Under the pieces are notes generated by a model that had not been told where the DNA came from, ran no database searches, and was given only the letters and a program-made list of their open reading frames with translations. Position numbers and translations under genes: made by a program. From Symsagittifera roscoffensis (Eukaryota > Xenacoelomorpha > Acoela > Convolutidae), in contig NW_026971318.1 in NCBI RefSeq assembly GCF_963678635.1, positions 1-50,000 of the forward strand: a stretch of DNA of 50,000 nt, written 5' to 3'. This document shows, piece by piece, positions 9,428 through 19,270 of the stretch. Numbering within the stretch: the first letter of the stretch is position 1; each line of letters begins with the position of its first letter.

Positions 9428-10662
9428 AAGGTTTAGGATGACGGATGCAAAAGGTTGTTAAATGGTTTCTATTTTTCTTAAACTGTTAGTTCTTACGATT
9501 TTTTGGTTAGCTTAACCTGGGTCTGTTTGTTCAGGGTTGGAGAGAAAAGTATATCGATTCCGAAGAATGATTTTTTACTTTCTCGTGGCTAGTATAAGTT
9601 AAGGTGTTAACTTACTTAATCTTACTTAGGGGTAGTGATTGTGTTCAAGGGTTGGAGAATAGTAAATCGATCCACAAGGTTCAGGTATAATTAGAACGCG
9701 AGTAGTTCGTTAGATACTATTTTAAACTTACTAAGTCTAAGATTTATCCTGGGTCTGGTAAGAGGGGGGGTCAAGTGAAGGATGAATAACCGAAGTTCTT
9801 CACTGTTTATCCTAATTTGAATGATTAGTTTTGTTTAAAAATTTCTATTAGTCTTAGGTCTTTAGAAAGGGTTGGGTAGTGAATCGACGTTTGAGGTCGT
9901 TAGACACTAATTAAGTGGGTGGGGGAGAACAAAGTTGTTCTGTTTGATCCAAGGATAAGCCTTGATGATCAAATTTGAAATTTAATTAAGTAGAAAATGA
10001 TTTAAGATCCAGGGATAAGCCTTGATGATCTGGTTTTAAAATTAAGTGAATTTAAGTTTTAATAAAATTTTAAATGTGTGTAAAGGAAAGATTTAGTGTT
10101 TTGATGATATTAGTGGGTTTATGATTGCTGTTATGTTTTAGATGATGGAGCTGGAACAACAGGATGATTTATGATTACTAACCATTTATTGTCATGCTAC
10201 TAATTTTTATTTTTTATTTTTCAATAAATATTTTTCAAACATGTTTTGTATATTACTGCAGAGTTTTAGGAAAACGATCTTAGATCTTTTTATCAATCGT
10301 CATTGTATATTAATAATTTTGTTCAGCGCCTGAAATGATTTTGAAGATTAACTTCAAGGTTTTATGTTTGCAAATGAAAATCTAAATTCATTGCTAGTAG
10401 TATTCTAAATATAAAAGTTTGTTCTGGCTTTTGCCGAACTATCATATAGCTATATGGCAAGTTTCTACTTTGTCGTATGTCGTCTCTGGTTCGAGGTCTT
10501 CTTCCAATTCCGGGTAGTTCTGTTATGGTTCGGAATATTGGCTCTGATCTATTGAGTCGTAGAGACATTTCGATTAAATTATTGTCGTATAACATTTTTT
10601 AAATGTTTTTGTCTAATTTCTAATCTATTTTGGTTAATCCTAAGCTATTAAGGTCTTGTTCG
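9428..10662 (-). other. 5' leader, unit A: hairpin repeats and degenerate modules
   Basis: The leader runs between the putative primer-binding site and the 155-codon ORF. It contains a 25-bp near-palindrome twice, at 9946-9970 and 10006-10030; each can fold with CAAGG pairing to CCTTG inside flanking GATC, and the second copy has a substitution in this unit. Three degenerate modules sharing GGTTGG then AGT..ATCGA occur at about 9532-9562, 9646-9675 and 9864-9889. Minus-strand GTAAG(T/A) donor-like motifs occur near 9607-9630. The 77-aa ORF lies at 10362-10595. Packaging, translation or splicing control is the likely role of the rest, by inference. Confidence 0.5.
10362..10595 (-). CDS. 77-aa conserved leader ORF, unit A
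   Basis: This ORF opens about 70 nt downstream of the putative primer-binding site and encodes an Arg-rich peptide with no recognised domain. Compared with units B and C I find three nucleotide differences inside it, and all three are synonymous, so the peptide is identical in all units although the surrounding leader is less conserved. That hints at selection for coding. It could be an upstream ORF, a first coding exon spliced to the 3' module, or a free accessory peptide. Confidence 0.5.
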   Translation of the reverse strand: MLYDNNLIEMSLRLNRSEPIFRTITELPGIGRRPRTRDDIRQSRNLPYSYMIVRQKPEQTFIFRILLAMNLDFHLQT

Positions 10663-10680
10663 AGACTTATGGTCGCACCA
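10663..10680 (-). promoter_or_regulatory. Putative primer-binding site, unit A
   Basis: On the minus strand the sequence TGGTGCGACCATAAGTC begins two bases inside the LTR end. TGG complements the CCA end of a tRNA, and the position is the expected one. I could not match it confidently to a specific tRNA. Confidence 0.4.
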
Positions 10681-10682
10681 GA

Positions 10683-11092
10683 TGAGTTAGGACCGAGTTG
10701 GTTAACTCATAGAGTAATTTCGGATAGGGTACACCGTCTGCTCGTCACGCTATCTTATTTTCGGCCGGATAGATTCGTGCAACTTCTTAGTCTAATACCG
10801 ATCCTAATCTTACTCTTATACTATCTAGTCTCAGGTTGTTTAACTAGTCTCTGCTAGGCTCAATAGATCTAGGGTATACTGGTTTATTGCGGTTGCTGAA
10901 GTGCTCGGGAGAGTCCAACTAATTTCTAAGTTAAATTCAAATCTCTCTGGTGCTGAAATTACAAGTAATTTCAGCACTTACAAATAAGTGGGTTGTTAGT
11001 TAGATGGAACATGATTGGTTAATATTAAATACTTTAGATTGGTAAAATATCTAATTTATCCAATCATAAAATGTAGTTTAGATCAGGTTCCA
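10683..11092 (-). repeat. LTR shared by units A and B (410 bp)
   Basis: The minus strand starts TGGAACC and ends CTCA, giving TG...CA termini. The outer edge is fixed by homology to the array border at 48123. The inner edge is inferred from the TG, the adjacent TGG primer site and equal length in all three copies. It contains CCAAT/ATTGG motifs near its 5' end and a perfect 13-bp inverted repeat with a 2-nt loop at 10950-10977. It differs from the other two LTRs at about a dozen positions, most clustered at 10690-10710. Confidence 0.65.
10883..10888 (-). terminator. AATAAA polyadenylation signal in LTR (3' end of unit B)
   Basis: AATAAA on the minus strand lies in the middle of the LTR, where the R region would be expected. 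It would end transcripts of unit B. The signal is conserved in all three LTRs. Confidence 0.5.
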
Positions 11093-12707
11093 CCCATCCG
11101 GGTTTTACAGAGTTTTTTAGAATAGTTCTTCTGCAATTCGAAGGATGGATGATGGACGTTGGTGTTTGGCGAACATCTTATTTCTTCTGTTTTCTCTTTG
11201 TTAAAGAAGTTCCAGGAAGCTGGAGTTAGAGACATAAGACGTTGTGTCTTCTAGTGACAACGACTAAGTCTTTGCAACAAACTCAAATCTGATTTCAGAA
11301 TGGTTTGCTATGTCAGGTTTTTCTGTTCTGCGTGGAGAACTTCTTTTGTGTCTGATCTAATTTGGGAATGGCGTGGAGATTGTGCGTGGAGGGGATGCCT
11401 GGTTACTCGGATCTGTACGTATACTTGAACATCGAGGTGGTCATTGGTCTAGTTCAATGAAGTCCTTTTCTGCGAAGTCAAGTCGTACTCTAAATCCTTT
11501 GAGTTGTGATTGTGAGTGGCATATCGATTGTGGTTGGCCATTCTCTCTCGAGCGTAGTGGGGTCGTTTTGTCTTTAGATGTTCGTCCTTGGTGTTGTATT
11601 CTGATCTATGTATTGCATAATGTAATTTACATTTTATAAAACATTTATTAGTTTAATATTTTTTAATTATGATTTTAGTTAGTTGTTTTCACAAAAGCTT
11701 TTTGTTTTAGTTCGGTTATTTTGAAGAGTTACTCACACTTGAGTAGCTCTTATTAAAAATAGAGGTGTGGTCACAAAGCGTGGATGTAGCGCGGTGGGTT
11801 AGGCCGGCTATAGAGCATGCTCAGGACGTCCTTCCTGGTGGGTTAGGCCAGGAGTGGGAGTATGATTTCATGCGGTTTTTGTGAGGGGTCCTGTTATGTG
11901 ACAACGTTTTATGTTGGGTTTGTTGTGGTTTTTCTTATGTCTTGTTGGTTATGTCCTTTTTTCAAAAAGCAAATTGTTCGTGGTATGGGTTTGTCTTTCG
12001 ACTTTTTTGTGTTTTATTATTTCTTTCTTAGACTTTATAATAGTCTTCAAAAGAATAAATTATCCAGTTTTAAACTGGGTTAATCCGGTTTGGGTACCGT
12101 TGGTTTCCTTTTCTTAGTCATGCTGTTATTCTATGATTTGTGGTATTTAGTAAGCTGCGTTGGTTATTTTTGTTTAGTATATGATTCCTTTCCAACCGGG
12201 TTAAAGGAAAGTTTGAAACATGTTATTATATGTTAGAGTTGTTGAGTGTGAAAACTTGAAACTGAAATTCATTATTTTAAACAATTCTTCGTGGGCGAGC
12301 TGTGCGAGTGTGGATAGAATTTCTGTGCGAATAAATGAGAATTATCAAAAGGTTAGTACTGCATTTGCATTTTATTAATTTACTGCATAGAATTTGGAAA
12401 TTTACTGCTAGTTATGGGGGAATTTTAAGTTACAAATTTTCATCATAATTAGATTTACTGCTTGTGGGGAAAATTTTAGAAATGAATTTACTGCATTGGT
12501 ATTAAATTTATAAATTTATAAGTGTAAGAGATTAATAGAATTGTTGAAATCTGTTTGATGAAATTTGCGATCTTTATTTGTCTTTTGTGGTTTTTGTAGG
12601 TGATCGTCGGATGAAGGCTAAAAATCTAAAGAAAACATGAATAAAGTATGGTGAGTTTTTTAATATTTTAATTAGTTAGTAATATTCATTTAATTCATAC
12701 TTACCTG
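11093..12707 (-). other. 3' noncoding region, unit B
   Basis: No supported ORF is present. The minus strand has a consensus splice donor, CAG|GTAAGT, at 12705|12704 just after the ORF Z stop position. A TACTAAC branch site lies at 12352-12358 and a CAG acceptor at 12323|12322, so a 3'-UTR intron is likely. A GC-richer patch holds GGTGGGTTAGGCC twice (11793-11805 and 11837-11849), next to an 11-bp stem-loop near 11727-11752. The bases beside the LTR (CGGATGGG on the minus strand, 11093-11100) are a weak polypurine tract. This stretch is noticeably diverged from unit C. Confidence 0.5.
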
Positions 12708-14512
12708 TTAGTCGTCGGGGAAAAAACCGTGGGGGAAGATGTCGTGAATTAGTTCTGAAGTTGTTAGTAGTTTAGCTAAGATGCGGATGATATTTTTAGT
12801 CTGAAGCAGTGGCCAAAGCAATTGAAGTGCCTTAATAGTGGTTAGTTCTTCAGTGCCAACTGCAAACTCATAAGGTGTGTTTTGGATTAGATTATATAAT
12901 TTGTGATTGAATTTAGTGTTGTGGATGAATTCTAAAATTGGGATTTCTATAGGTTGTACAAACTCGTGCGGGATAAGGAAGGGTCGGGATTCTTCGGCGT
13001 TGAAGGTCTTGGTGATGGGACAGAAGACATTTGGGTTATGGGATCATAATTGCGAAGAATACCATGAAGGTTAGTATCTTTAATGCAATATGTGAAATTT
13101 AGGAAAAATGGTGAAGTGTATTTGGAATTAATGAATTGAAAACGATGGTGTGGTTGTCTAGAGGGTGTGTGTAGGTCAAAGTGATTTTGGATGAAGCGAT
13201 AATAACTATATGTGTGGGTTTGTTTAGTGCGCAACATAATATCGTGTGAGCAGTGTAAATCTCTTTCGTGTGGTGCAAGGAAATGAAAGGTTAGTGAAAA
13301 TATTTGGAAGCGTTCTTTAAAACTTTCGTATGCTTGTGTGTCTGTTAGTGCTTCTGAAATAATGTGATCAAACTTTCGGTCGAAGATGTTTAGTGTAAAT
13401 ATATATGGTGTCTTGATGAAAAATTTCTCGGTAATTTGTGGATTAGCGAAGCGATCGTCGTCTAAGAATTGATCTTGGTTAGCTCTGATGATGTTGTGAT
13501 CATAGTATTCGAGTGTATATTCGTTAGCTCTAGGTGCAGTGTGTGTTTTTAGTGATTTTTTATATCCAACGTAAGTAAATTGTCTAGCGGTTAGTGGTGT
13601 AGTGAGTCGATATAGCATGTCCGTATTTCGCTCTATATCGATGTGAGTGTTAGATAAAGGTAAGCAAAGAGGGTTAGTAAAATGATAATATGAGGTCCAA
13701 GAGAGAGTGGGCATTAAAACGTATTCATCTACAAAGTTGCGTGTTTCGTTAGTGTCGTGGGGGGTGTTTAAGGTGTATTGTGGGAATGAGGGTAAGGTGA
13801 TGGCTAAAAATTCTTTTGTGTTAGTATGCTTGGGGTGGTTGATGTATTCACGGGCTGTTCCTGGTTTTGCTGGGAAAGGATGGTTGGGGAACTTTCTTTT
13901 AAAAGTGCGGTAAGCTCTATTAGTGTTGAGTGAAGATTCAGTTGATGTGGATGATGGTGCTAATGATTCAGTATAATTTGAAGAGGGTGTAGGGGTAGGG
14001 GGGTTGGATGATTTTATTGTGGAGGAGATTTGGTTTATTGTTGGGGTATGGAGGTGGTAGGGTTGTTGTTGAAGGGTAATAAAATTATCTAGCTCTGGGG
14101 AGATTCGGGGGGTGTCTGGAGAATGAGATGATTGGTCAGAATGAAGTGAGGAGTAGGTTGGGGTAACTTGGGAAGCATAAGAGGGTGTGGAAGTGATTGG
14201 GTCAGGGTTATTGGATAATATGGGTTGAAAAGGGGGTTGAGAAAAATTTAGGGGATTGGTGTGAAAATTATTTGATGGAGATGGTTCAGAGTCGGCAAAT
14301 TCATCGGGGGTTTCAATATTCGGGTTATTGAGTTGTGAGATGGAGTATAAAACTGAGATGTGTGAATTAGTATCGGAATTCATGCCTGATGTTACATTAC
14401 TAGATGGAAAATCGGGTGGCGGAAAAGCAAAAAGTGGTATTATTGGGATTGGAGAGGTAAGATTGGTTGGGTGGGAATTTGATCGGTGTAGTGATCCAAG
14501 TTGGCGGCTCAT
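12708..14512 (-). pseudogene. ORF Z, unit B, frameshifted
   Basis: The first about 495 codons match unit C almost perfectly. A four-base loss near 13028 then shifts the frame and ends the protein at 521 aa with an unrelated tail. The rest of the original frame can be followed to its stop at 12708. The final part, left of about 12860, also carries many substitutions relative to unit C, whereas the upstream part is nearly identical. Removal of the last about 100 residues of the structured C-terminal half probably inactivates it. Confidence 0.8.
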
Positions 14513-17127
14513 CGTGGGCTAAAAAAATGATTATTTTGAGACTGAAAAGCGGTGGTATGGGGTTGTTCAATAATTTGTTCATAAGTATTATCATCTTGTG
14601 ACTGGTGTGTCATTATATGTTGGATGGGACTTTGTGATGTGGTGAGTCGAAAATTTGGATTATGTGTGATGGCTAAATTTCGAAAATTTCGTGGGACTAG
14701 GGATAGTGGATGGTTATTTGGTAGGGGTGGTAATTGTGGTGCCGTTGGCGTTATGTCTACATTGTTATGTTCTTCGTCGTATGTATTTTGTCGTGTTGCT
14801 ATTTTTGTGTTATATTCTTTTATTTGTGCGTCTAAAAGAATTTTGTTTATAGATGTAGAAAAGATTCCAAAAAATCCTGCAAAGAGTATGCGTGCTACGC
14901 TTGCTTGTCTGTTTACTTGTGTGTGTATAGCACATGTGTTGTAGATTCCTTTTAAAAGTGAGAAAAGAAATCCAATAAAGTTAAACATTGCGTATAAAAT
15001 AGTCAATTTTTCTAAGATGTAGTAGGGCCATCCTAGAAAATCGAGGATCTCATTTTTGAGTGTAACAAAGCTAAAAATGTTAATTGGTGATATATCTTGG
15101 GGACGGTATTTTTCACCGTTTAGATATATATAATCTTTAATGTCTTTAAAATATCCGCTATAGTCTTGCGTGTAGATATCGGCAAATCCTGCGGTTTCTG
15201 CAAGTTTGCGTAAATTTTGGTCTATTGATTGTCTTTGTATAGTGTCCATTTGTGTTAATAATTCTTGGAATTGTTGTGTTCTAATATGATGTTGAATATC
15301 TGATTTTGAATAGATTCCTATTGATTGTAAGTCTATATTTGGGTTTCGAGCAATAGCGCTAATGCTTTCTGGTGAAAATTTTTTGGGTGATTGCATTAAT
15401 GTGGGATATGGAGTGAGAAGATAATATTTATTTTCATCAGGGTTTAGTTGTACTACATTGTGGCTGTTTTCTGATCCACATGGGACTGCGGTATCCCAGA
15501 AATAGGTTCTTCGTGAAAGTGTATCCACGAAATGTACTTTATTCTTATAAAAGATAGGGATTCTTTTATAACATCGTTTATCTTCAAAAACGTATAGTGG
15601 TGATACTTTTTTAGTACAAGTATAAAACCATAAGATGTTTCCTTCATAGTCTAAAAAATTTGATCTATTTCCAGATAATAAGTATCCTGCATAGGGTATT
15701 TTTAATACTGCTAGTGCAAGTGATTGTAATATTTGTGTTCGTTCTAATTTGCATAGTTGGTGTAGTGTTTCTAATTCGGAGAGTGACATTTCTTGAAAAA
15801 TTCGGCTAATTGTATAATCTAGTTTCATATCTAAATGAATATCATAGTGGATATTACCGAAATATGTAGTATTCATTAGTGATAATTCTTGTAAGCGTGT
15901 GCTTCTGGTGTCATGGGGTTTTAGATGTCCACCAGGTTGTCCGTTGCTTTTTTCAAAATTAACTGGTATATAGGATGTTCCTTCGTTTGGAGGATGACCT
16001 GTGGCATATGGGTCAATTTTTATTTTTCCAGTGGTCATGTCGAATCCTTTTTCGTATTCAACTAATATTTCAGAGTATTGTGTTTTATGGAGTGGATTTC
16101 TATATTTACATGCAAGTTCTGTTTCTTGATATATTTGAAAACGTGTCAATTTATTTTCTATATTGTGTATGTTTCTAAAATTAGTACTTTGTTTTCGTGA
16201 TGGATGTACTTGTTCATATGGAACTGATTGTATAAAGTATTTTTCGTGAAATTTTATCATACGAGCGTGTATTCTTGCTACTTGAAATGTTGTACATGTA
16301 TCTTCGGGGAACCAAACAATTGTTGCTTGTGTTCTCGTTGTAGGGTCGCAATAACCTTGATCATTTTTACAAGGTAATCGGATTCCTTGATAGATCATTG
16401 TATTATCTGATAAATCTCGTGTTAGTTGTATTTTTTCGAGTTGTATTTTCCAATCGAAAAACATTATTTCTTGGTATCCTTTATTTTTTGTGTCTGCTTT
16501 GCAGTTTGATGGGTTATTTATACCAATGTGTGGTATCCAATGTTTATCGTGTAGGTCATAGGTTAATCGTCCGTGTGCGCCGTTATATGGGTATTTTTCG
16601 TCTAGTTTTATATGTCCTTGGTGTCTTTCAAGTTGTGATTGATGTACAGAGTCTGAAAAAACTTGAAAGTTAACTAACTTTCTTTCGGAGTTTTTATTTT
16701 GTGTGATGTTTAGTCTAAGTAATTCATTTTTACAATCGTCGGGATTGAGATGTAAAAGACGTTCTATATTACTCTGATAGAATGATTCATGGTCAAGTCG
16801 GTTTTTGTTTCCGTTCGAGACTTGTGAACAATGTACTTTCTTTTCGGAAAATGTTGCTGTGAATTTATAACCTGTAACTGTTGTTGCTCGGGCTTTTGAA
16901 TAGAGTGTTGCTATTACATTTGTGGTTTCTATAGCTTGTGGTTCTGTTTCACATTGTGATACTTGATTTATTGCATATTTGTGTAGTGTTTTTTGTTCAT
17001 TTTCTTCACAATCGTAATGTGTTACTAATAAATCTTGTGGTCCTGTACGAGGGGAAGGGTTTATGTTTTGATTTGAGATTACTAGAAAAAAGAGTTGGAG
17101 AAAAATTAATAATTTTAGAATATACAT
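14509..17127 (-). CDS. env: Envelope-like glycoprotein, unit B (872 aa, intact)
   Basis: This is an intact copy differing from the unit C protein at a single residue by eye (Lys here, Glu there, in a helical stretch about midway along). It has its own ATG and an N-terminal signal peptide. Its start overlaps the end of ORF Y by 13 nt and its TGA overlaps the ORF Z start as ATGA. Preservation of a full-length envelope frame in a unit with a broken integrase fits a very recent duplication. Domain details are given under the unit C copy. Confidence 0.85.
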   Translation of the reverse strand: MYILKLLIFLQLFFLVISNQNINPSPRTGPQDLLVTHYDCEENEQKTLHKYAINQVSQCETEPQAIETTNVIATLYSKARATTVTGYKFTATFSEKKVHCSQVSNGNKNRLDHESFYQSNIERLLHLNPDDCKNELLRLNITQNKNSERKLVNFQVFSDSVHQSQLERHQGHIKLDEKYPYNGAHGRLTYDLHDKHWIPHIGINNPSNCKADTKNKGYQEIMFFDWKIQLEKIQLTRDLSDNTMIYQGIRLPCKNDQGYCDPTTRTQATIVWFPEDTCTTFQVARIHARMIKFHEKYFIQSVPYEQVHPSRKQSTNFRNIHNIENKLTRFQIYQETELACKYRNPLHKTQYSEILVEYEKGFDMTTGKIKIDPYATGHPPNEGTSYIPVNFEKSNGQPGGHLKPHDTRSTRLQELSLMNTTYFGNIHYDIHLDMKLDYTISRIFQEMSLSELETLHQLCKLERTQILQSLALAVLKIPYAGYLLSGNRSNFLDYEGNILWFYTCTKKVSPLYVFEDKRCYKRIPIFYKNKVHFVDTLSRRTYFWDTAVPCGSENSHNVVQLNPDENKYYLLTPYPTLMQSPKKFSPESISAIARNPNIDLQSIGIYSKSDIQHHIRTQQFQELLTQMDTIQRQSIDQNLRKLAETAGFADIYTQDYSGYFKDIKDYIYLNGEKYRPQDISPINIFSFVTLKNEILDFLGWPYYILEKLTILYAMFNFIGFLFSLLKGIYNTCAIHTQVNRQASVARILFAGFFGIFSTSINKILLDAQIKEYNTKIATRQNTYDEEHNNVDITPTAPQLPPLPNNHPLSLVPRNFRNLAITHNPNFRLTTSQSPIQHIMTHQSQDDNTYEQIIEQPHTTAFQSQNNHFFSPR

Positions 17128-18248
17128 GTGTATGATAATCCTGAGTATGGATTATAAAATGTAATGTAGCCAATTGTGTTTTTGGTATATCTGTCGTATT
17201 TGTATATTACTTCAGTAGTTATAAACGGTGGTGGTAGTGATTGAGCTGTTATGTTAGGTGGGTTTAATGGGTAGGGATGTTGGGTAATATTGTTTAACTT
17301 AACTGTGATTTCAAACTTTAATTGTAAACTGTTTTGTTGGAGTATTTGAATATTGTGATCACGGATATCGTTGTGAATATCTTGGCGATATTGTAATCTA
17401 TTAAGTGCCCAGTTATGAAGGCGGTTACTTTCTTGATGTTGTCCAAATAATGTTGAAGGTGCTGTAAATGTATTCCAATCTAGTCTTAAAGGAATATTTA
17501 TTGATGATTGTTCTCGATATCTGGCGTCGAGATTATTTGGAAAATTTAAGTTAAAAGGTGGTGGTGAAATCTGGCTTATTGATGGTGTTGATGGTAGTGA
17601 TAATGTTTCTGGTAGTGATGAGGATGTTGTTGTATCCGTAGAAATATCTATTGGATTATTGACTAAATTTAATTCACCTTGTGTAAATGAATGTGTTGTC
17701 CAATATGGTAGTCGTGATGCCTGGTTTGGGGGGTTAAAGGGATTTTCACGTATTTGTTCAGATGTTGGTGTTGAACCTAAGTAATCTGATGGTAGGCTTG
17801 AGGTGCTACGTTGTGAAAGAAGCGTAGGGGTTTCTGGTAATATACCAATGGGGTTTTCTGGAGTGTTTTGTGATGGGGATTGAGGTATATCAAAATGAAC
17901 TCGGGGAGTTTGAAAATTTCTGTTTCGTCGAGGATGTATAATTTGTCTATTTATTTCGACTGTATTTTGGTTTTGACTAGGATTTCTTATTCTACTTAGT
18001 TCTTGTGGTAGTGTTGGGTATAGGTTATATGTTGGTTCGCTTAGAGGTGCTTGTCGTTGAACTGGTTCTAGTGGTTCTGATAAACGAGCATGTCGTTCTT
18101 CAAAAGTGTATGGATTGTCTTGAAAAGAAATTCGTGTAGATGTTTGAGGATTTTGAGTAGTTGAAGGTGGTGTTGGGTTATCTTGGGATGATGTCGGTGA
18201 AGACTGACTTTGTGACTGTTGGGTAGCAATTTTTGATAGAGTTTTGAA
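17115..18248 (-). CDS. ORF Y, unit B: 377 codons with no ATG
   Basis: The frame is open from just after two in-frame TAA stops to a TAA inside the envelope start. It has no methionine codon anywhere, so it cannot begin at AUG in the unspliced RNA. It is almost identical to unit C, apart from a clustered change replacing Pro-Pro with Ser-Thr about two-thirds along. Long open frames of this length are unlikely by chance in AT-rich DNA where TAA is frequent, so it is probably coding. See the unit C copy for composition. Confidence 0.7.
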   Translation of the reverse strand, partial: FKTLSKIATQQSQSQSSPTSSQDNPTPPSTTQNPQTSTRISFQDNPYTFEERHARLSEPLEPVQRQAPLSEPTYNLYPTLPQELSRIRNPSQNQNTVEINRQIIHPRRNRNFQTPRVHFDIPQSPSQNTPENPIGILPETPTLLSQRSTSSLPSDYLGSTPTSEQIRENPFNPPNQASRLPYWTTHSFTQGELNLVNNPIDISTDTTTSSSLPETLSLPSTPSISQISPPPFNLNFPNNLDARYREQSSINIPLRLDWNTFTAPSTLFGQHQESNRLHNWALNRLQYRQDIHNDIRDHNIQILQQNSLQLKFEITVKLNNITQHPYPLNPPNITAQSLPPPFITTEVIYKYDRYTKNTIGYITFYNPYSGLSYTCIF

Positions 18249-18256
18249 TTATTACT

Positions 18257-18445
18257 TTAGTGAGAAAATTTGTGTTTATTATAATATTCTTCCAAAAAAA
18301 GAATTAGAAGGATTGTTGCTAGGGCAAATGTGAAGATTGCTTTCTTTATACATTTACATATGGTCAAAATGAGGGATGATAAGAATGCTATGAAAATTAC
18401 AAACAATAAAAAAATATCAGTTCTACTGAAAATTGTTCGTATCAT
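18257..18445 (-). CDS. 62-aa hydrophobic membrane-protein ORF, unit B
   Basis: This encodes a small protein with two hydrophobic segments separated by a Cys/Lys motif (CKCIKK), suggesting a double-spanning or hairpin membrane protein. The ATG overlaps the stop of the previous ORF as ATGA. The protein is identical to the unit C copy. No family is recognised. Confidence 0.5.
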   Translation of the reverse strand: MIRTIFSRTDIFLLFVIFIAFLSSLILTICKCIKKAIFTFALATILLILFLEEYYNKHKFSH

Positions 18446-18672
18446 TTAGACAAGTTGTATAAATCGTACCTGTGGATATAATCAAGGGTTTTGGAAAGTT
18501 GGAGGAATAGTTCGAGAATAGTGTAGAAAATTAAAAAAATGTTACAAAAAATGATTAGGATTATTAGAAAAGATTCAAGTATATCAAAAAGAAATATTAT
18601 AAAGGTTTCAAGTATTTTAAAAAAATGTTTAAGATTTATGAGTATTTGAGTAACTGATTGAGAGAAGAGCAT
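18442..18672 (-). CDS. 76-aa hydrophobic membrane-protein ORF, unit B
   Basis: The central 40 residues are strongly hydrophobic (Ile/Leu/Phe), consistent with one or two membrane spans. It differs from unit C by one residue, Lys for Thr near position 19. It starts directly after a TAA stop and ends in ATGA shared with the next ORF. Function is unknown. Confidence 0.5.
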   Translation of the reverse strand: MLFSQSVTQILINLKHFFKILETFIIFLFDILESFLIILIIFCNIFLIFYTILELFLQLSKTLDYIHRYDLYNLSK

Positions 18673-18825
18673 TTAAGAAATGATCTCTTGGTCGAATATT
18701 TTTTGCTGTTTGAGGCGATTTTCAAGTGTGGTCGGATTATTTATTAGTTTTTTGACAAGTGGGTTGAGTTTTGTAAAAAATTGTTGGGGGCAATTTTCAT
18801 GGTGATCGGGAGGTCGTCTTTTTCT
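18673..18825 (-). other. 50-codon frame without ATG, unit B
   Basis: The frame starts after an in-frame TAA, contains no ATG, begins with a basic run (RKRR) and ends in TAA touching the ATG of the 76-aa ORF. Coding is uncertain; it would need splicing or a non-AUG start. Confidence 0.25.
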
Positions 18826-19270
18826 TTATTTTTGTTTGTCAAATGATCCGGGGTATGGTGAGATTTTTATACTTTAGGCTAATTGAAATGTTCATTTTGT
18901 TACTTTAGGCTAAGTTAACAAATTTGTTTTGGGGGTATTCGTGGTCTGAGTTGGGGAAATATTGTTGATCTTTGGGTTATTAGATAAGGGAGGGGTACGG
19001 TATTATGGTGATATTTATTTTAGTTGTCAAGTTGGAGTGGTTTGCTTATTTTTGACCTGGAGGTCGTAAAGTTATAGTTATAGATGTGCCTGGAGTTCTA
19101 TATGATTCGTCTAATTGGTCTTAGTTTGAGTTAGAGAAAGTGACGGATTGGATGAATCCTATTGGTCTATTTTGAACTAGAATTATTGCGTACTTGTCAG
19201 CATGTTATTTTGAAAAATGTAAATGAAAAATGTTTCGGAGGTTTCAAGATTGTGAAGCATAATGTTAAAA
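18826..19270 (-). promoter_or_regulatory. Gap between Gag-Pol and 3' module, unit B
   Basis: This holds the TATA-like box and the TACTTTAGGCTAA pair (18870-18882 and 18901-18913) seen in the other units. No ORF of note is seen. It is the most likely place for the promoter or splice acceptor that gives the downstream ORFs a subgenomic message. Confidence 0.35.

Larger units (their letters stand above)
1..11092 (-). mobile_element. Unit A: 5' half of a third tandem retroelement copy
   Basis: The window starts inside the 76-aa hydrophobic ORF of this unit, so its envelope, ORF Y and ORF Z lie to the left and are not seen. What is visible (LTR 10683-11092, leader, 155-codon ORF, Gag-Pol) is diverged from the near-identical B and C copies: about 33 amino-acid differences in 2740 residues counted by eye, plus differences clustered in the LTR at 10690-10710. 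Gag-Pol is uninterrupted. Unit A also has the only intact 155-codon ORF. It represents an older or separately derived subtype within the array. Confidence 0.88.

Noticed and set aside
10663-10680. Assigning the primer-binding site to a specific tRNA
   Set aside because: The GCACCA-type end does not match a tRNA I can name with confidence, and the two-base offset leaves room for a different boundary.
11373-11639. 88-codon plus-strand ORF in the 3' noncoding region (also at 29886)
   Set aside because: No recognised motif, antisense to the element, and nonsynonymous and synonymous differences are not clearly separated.
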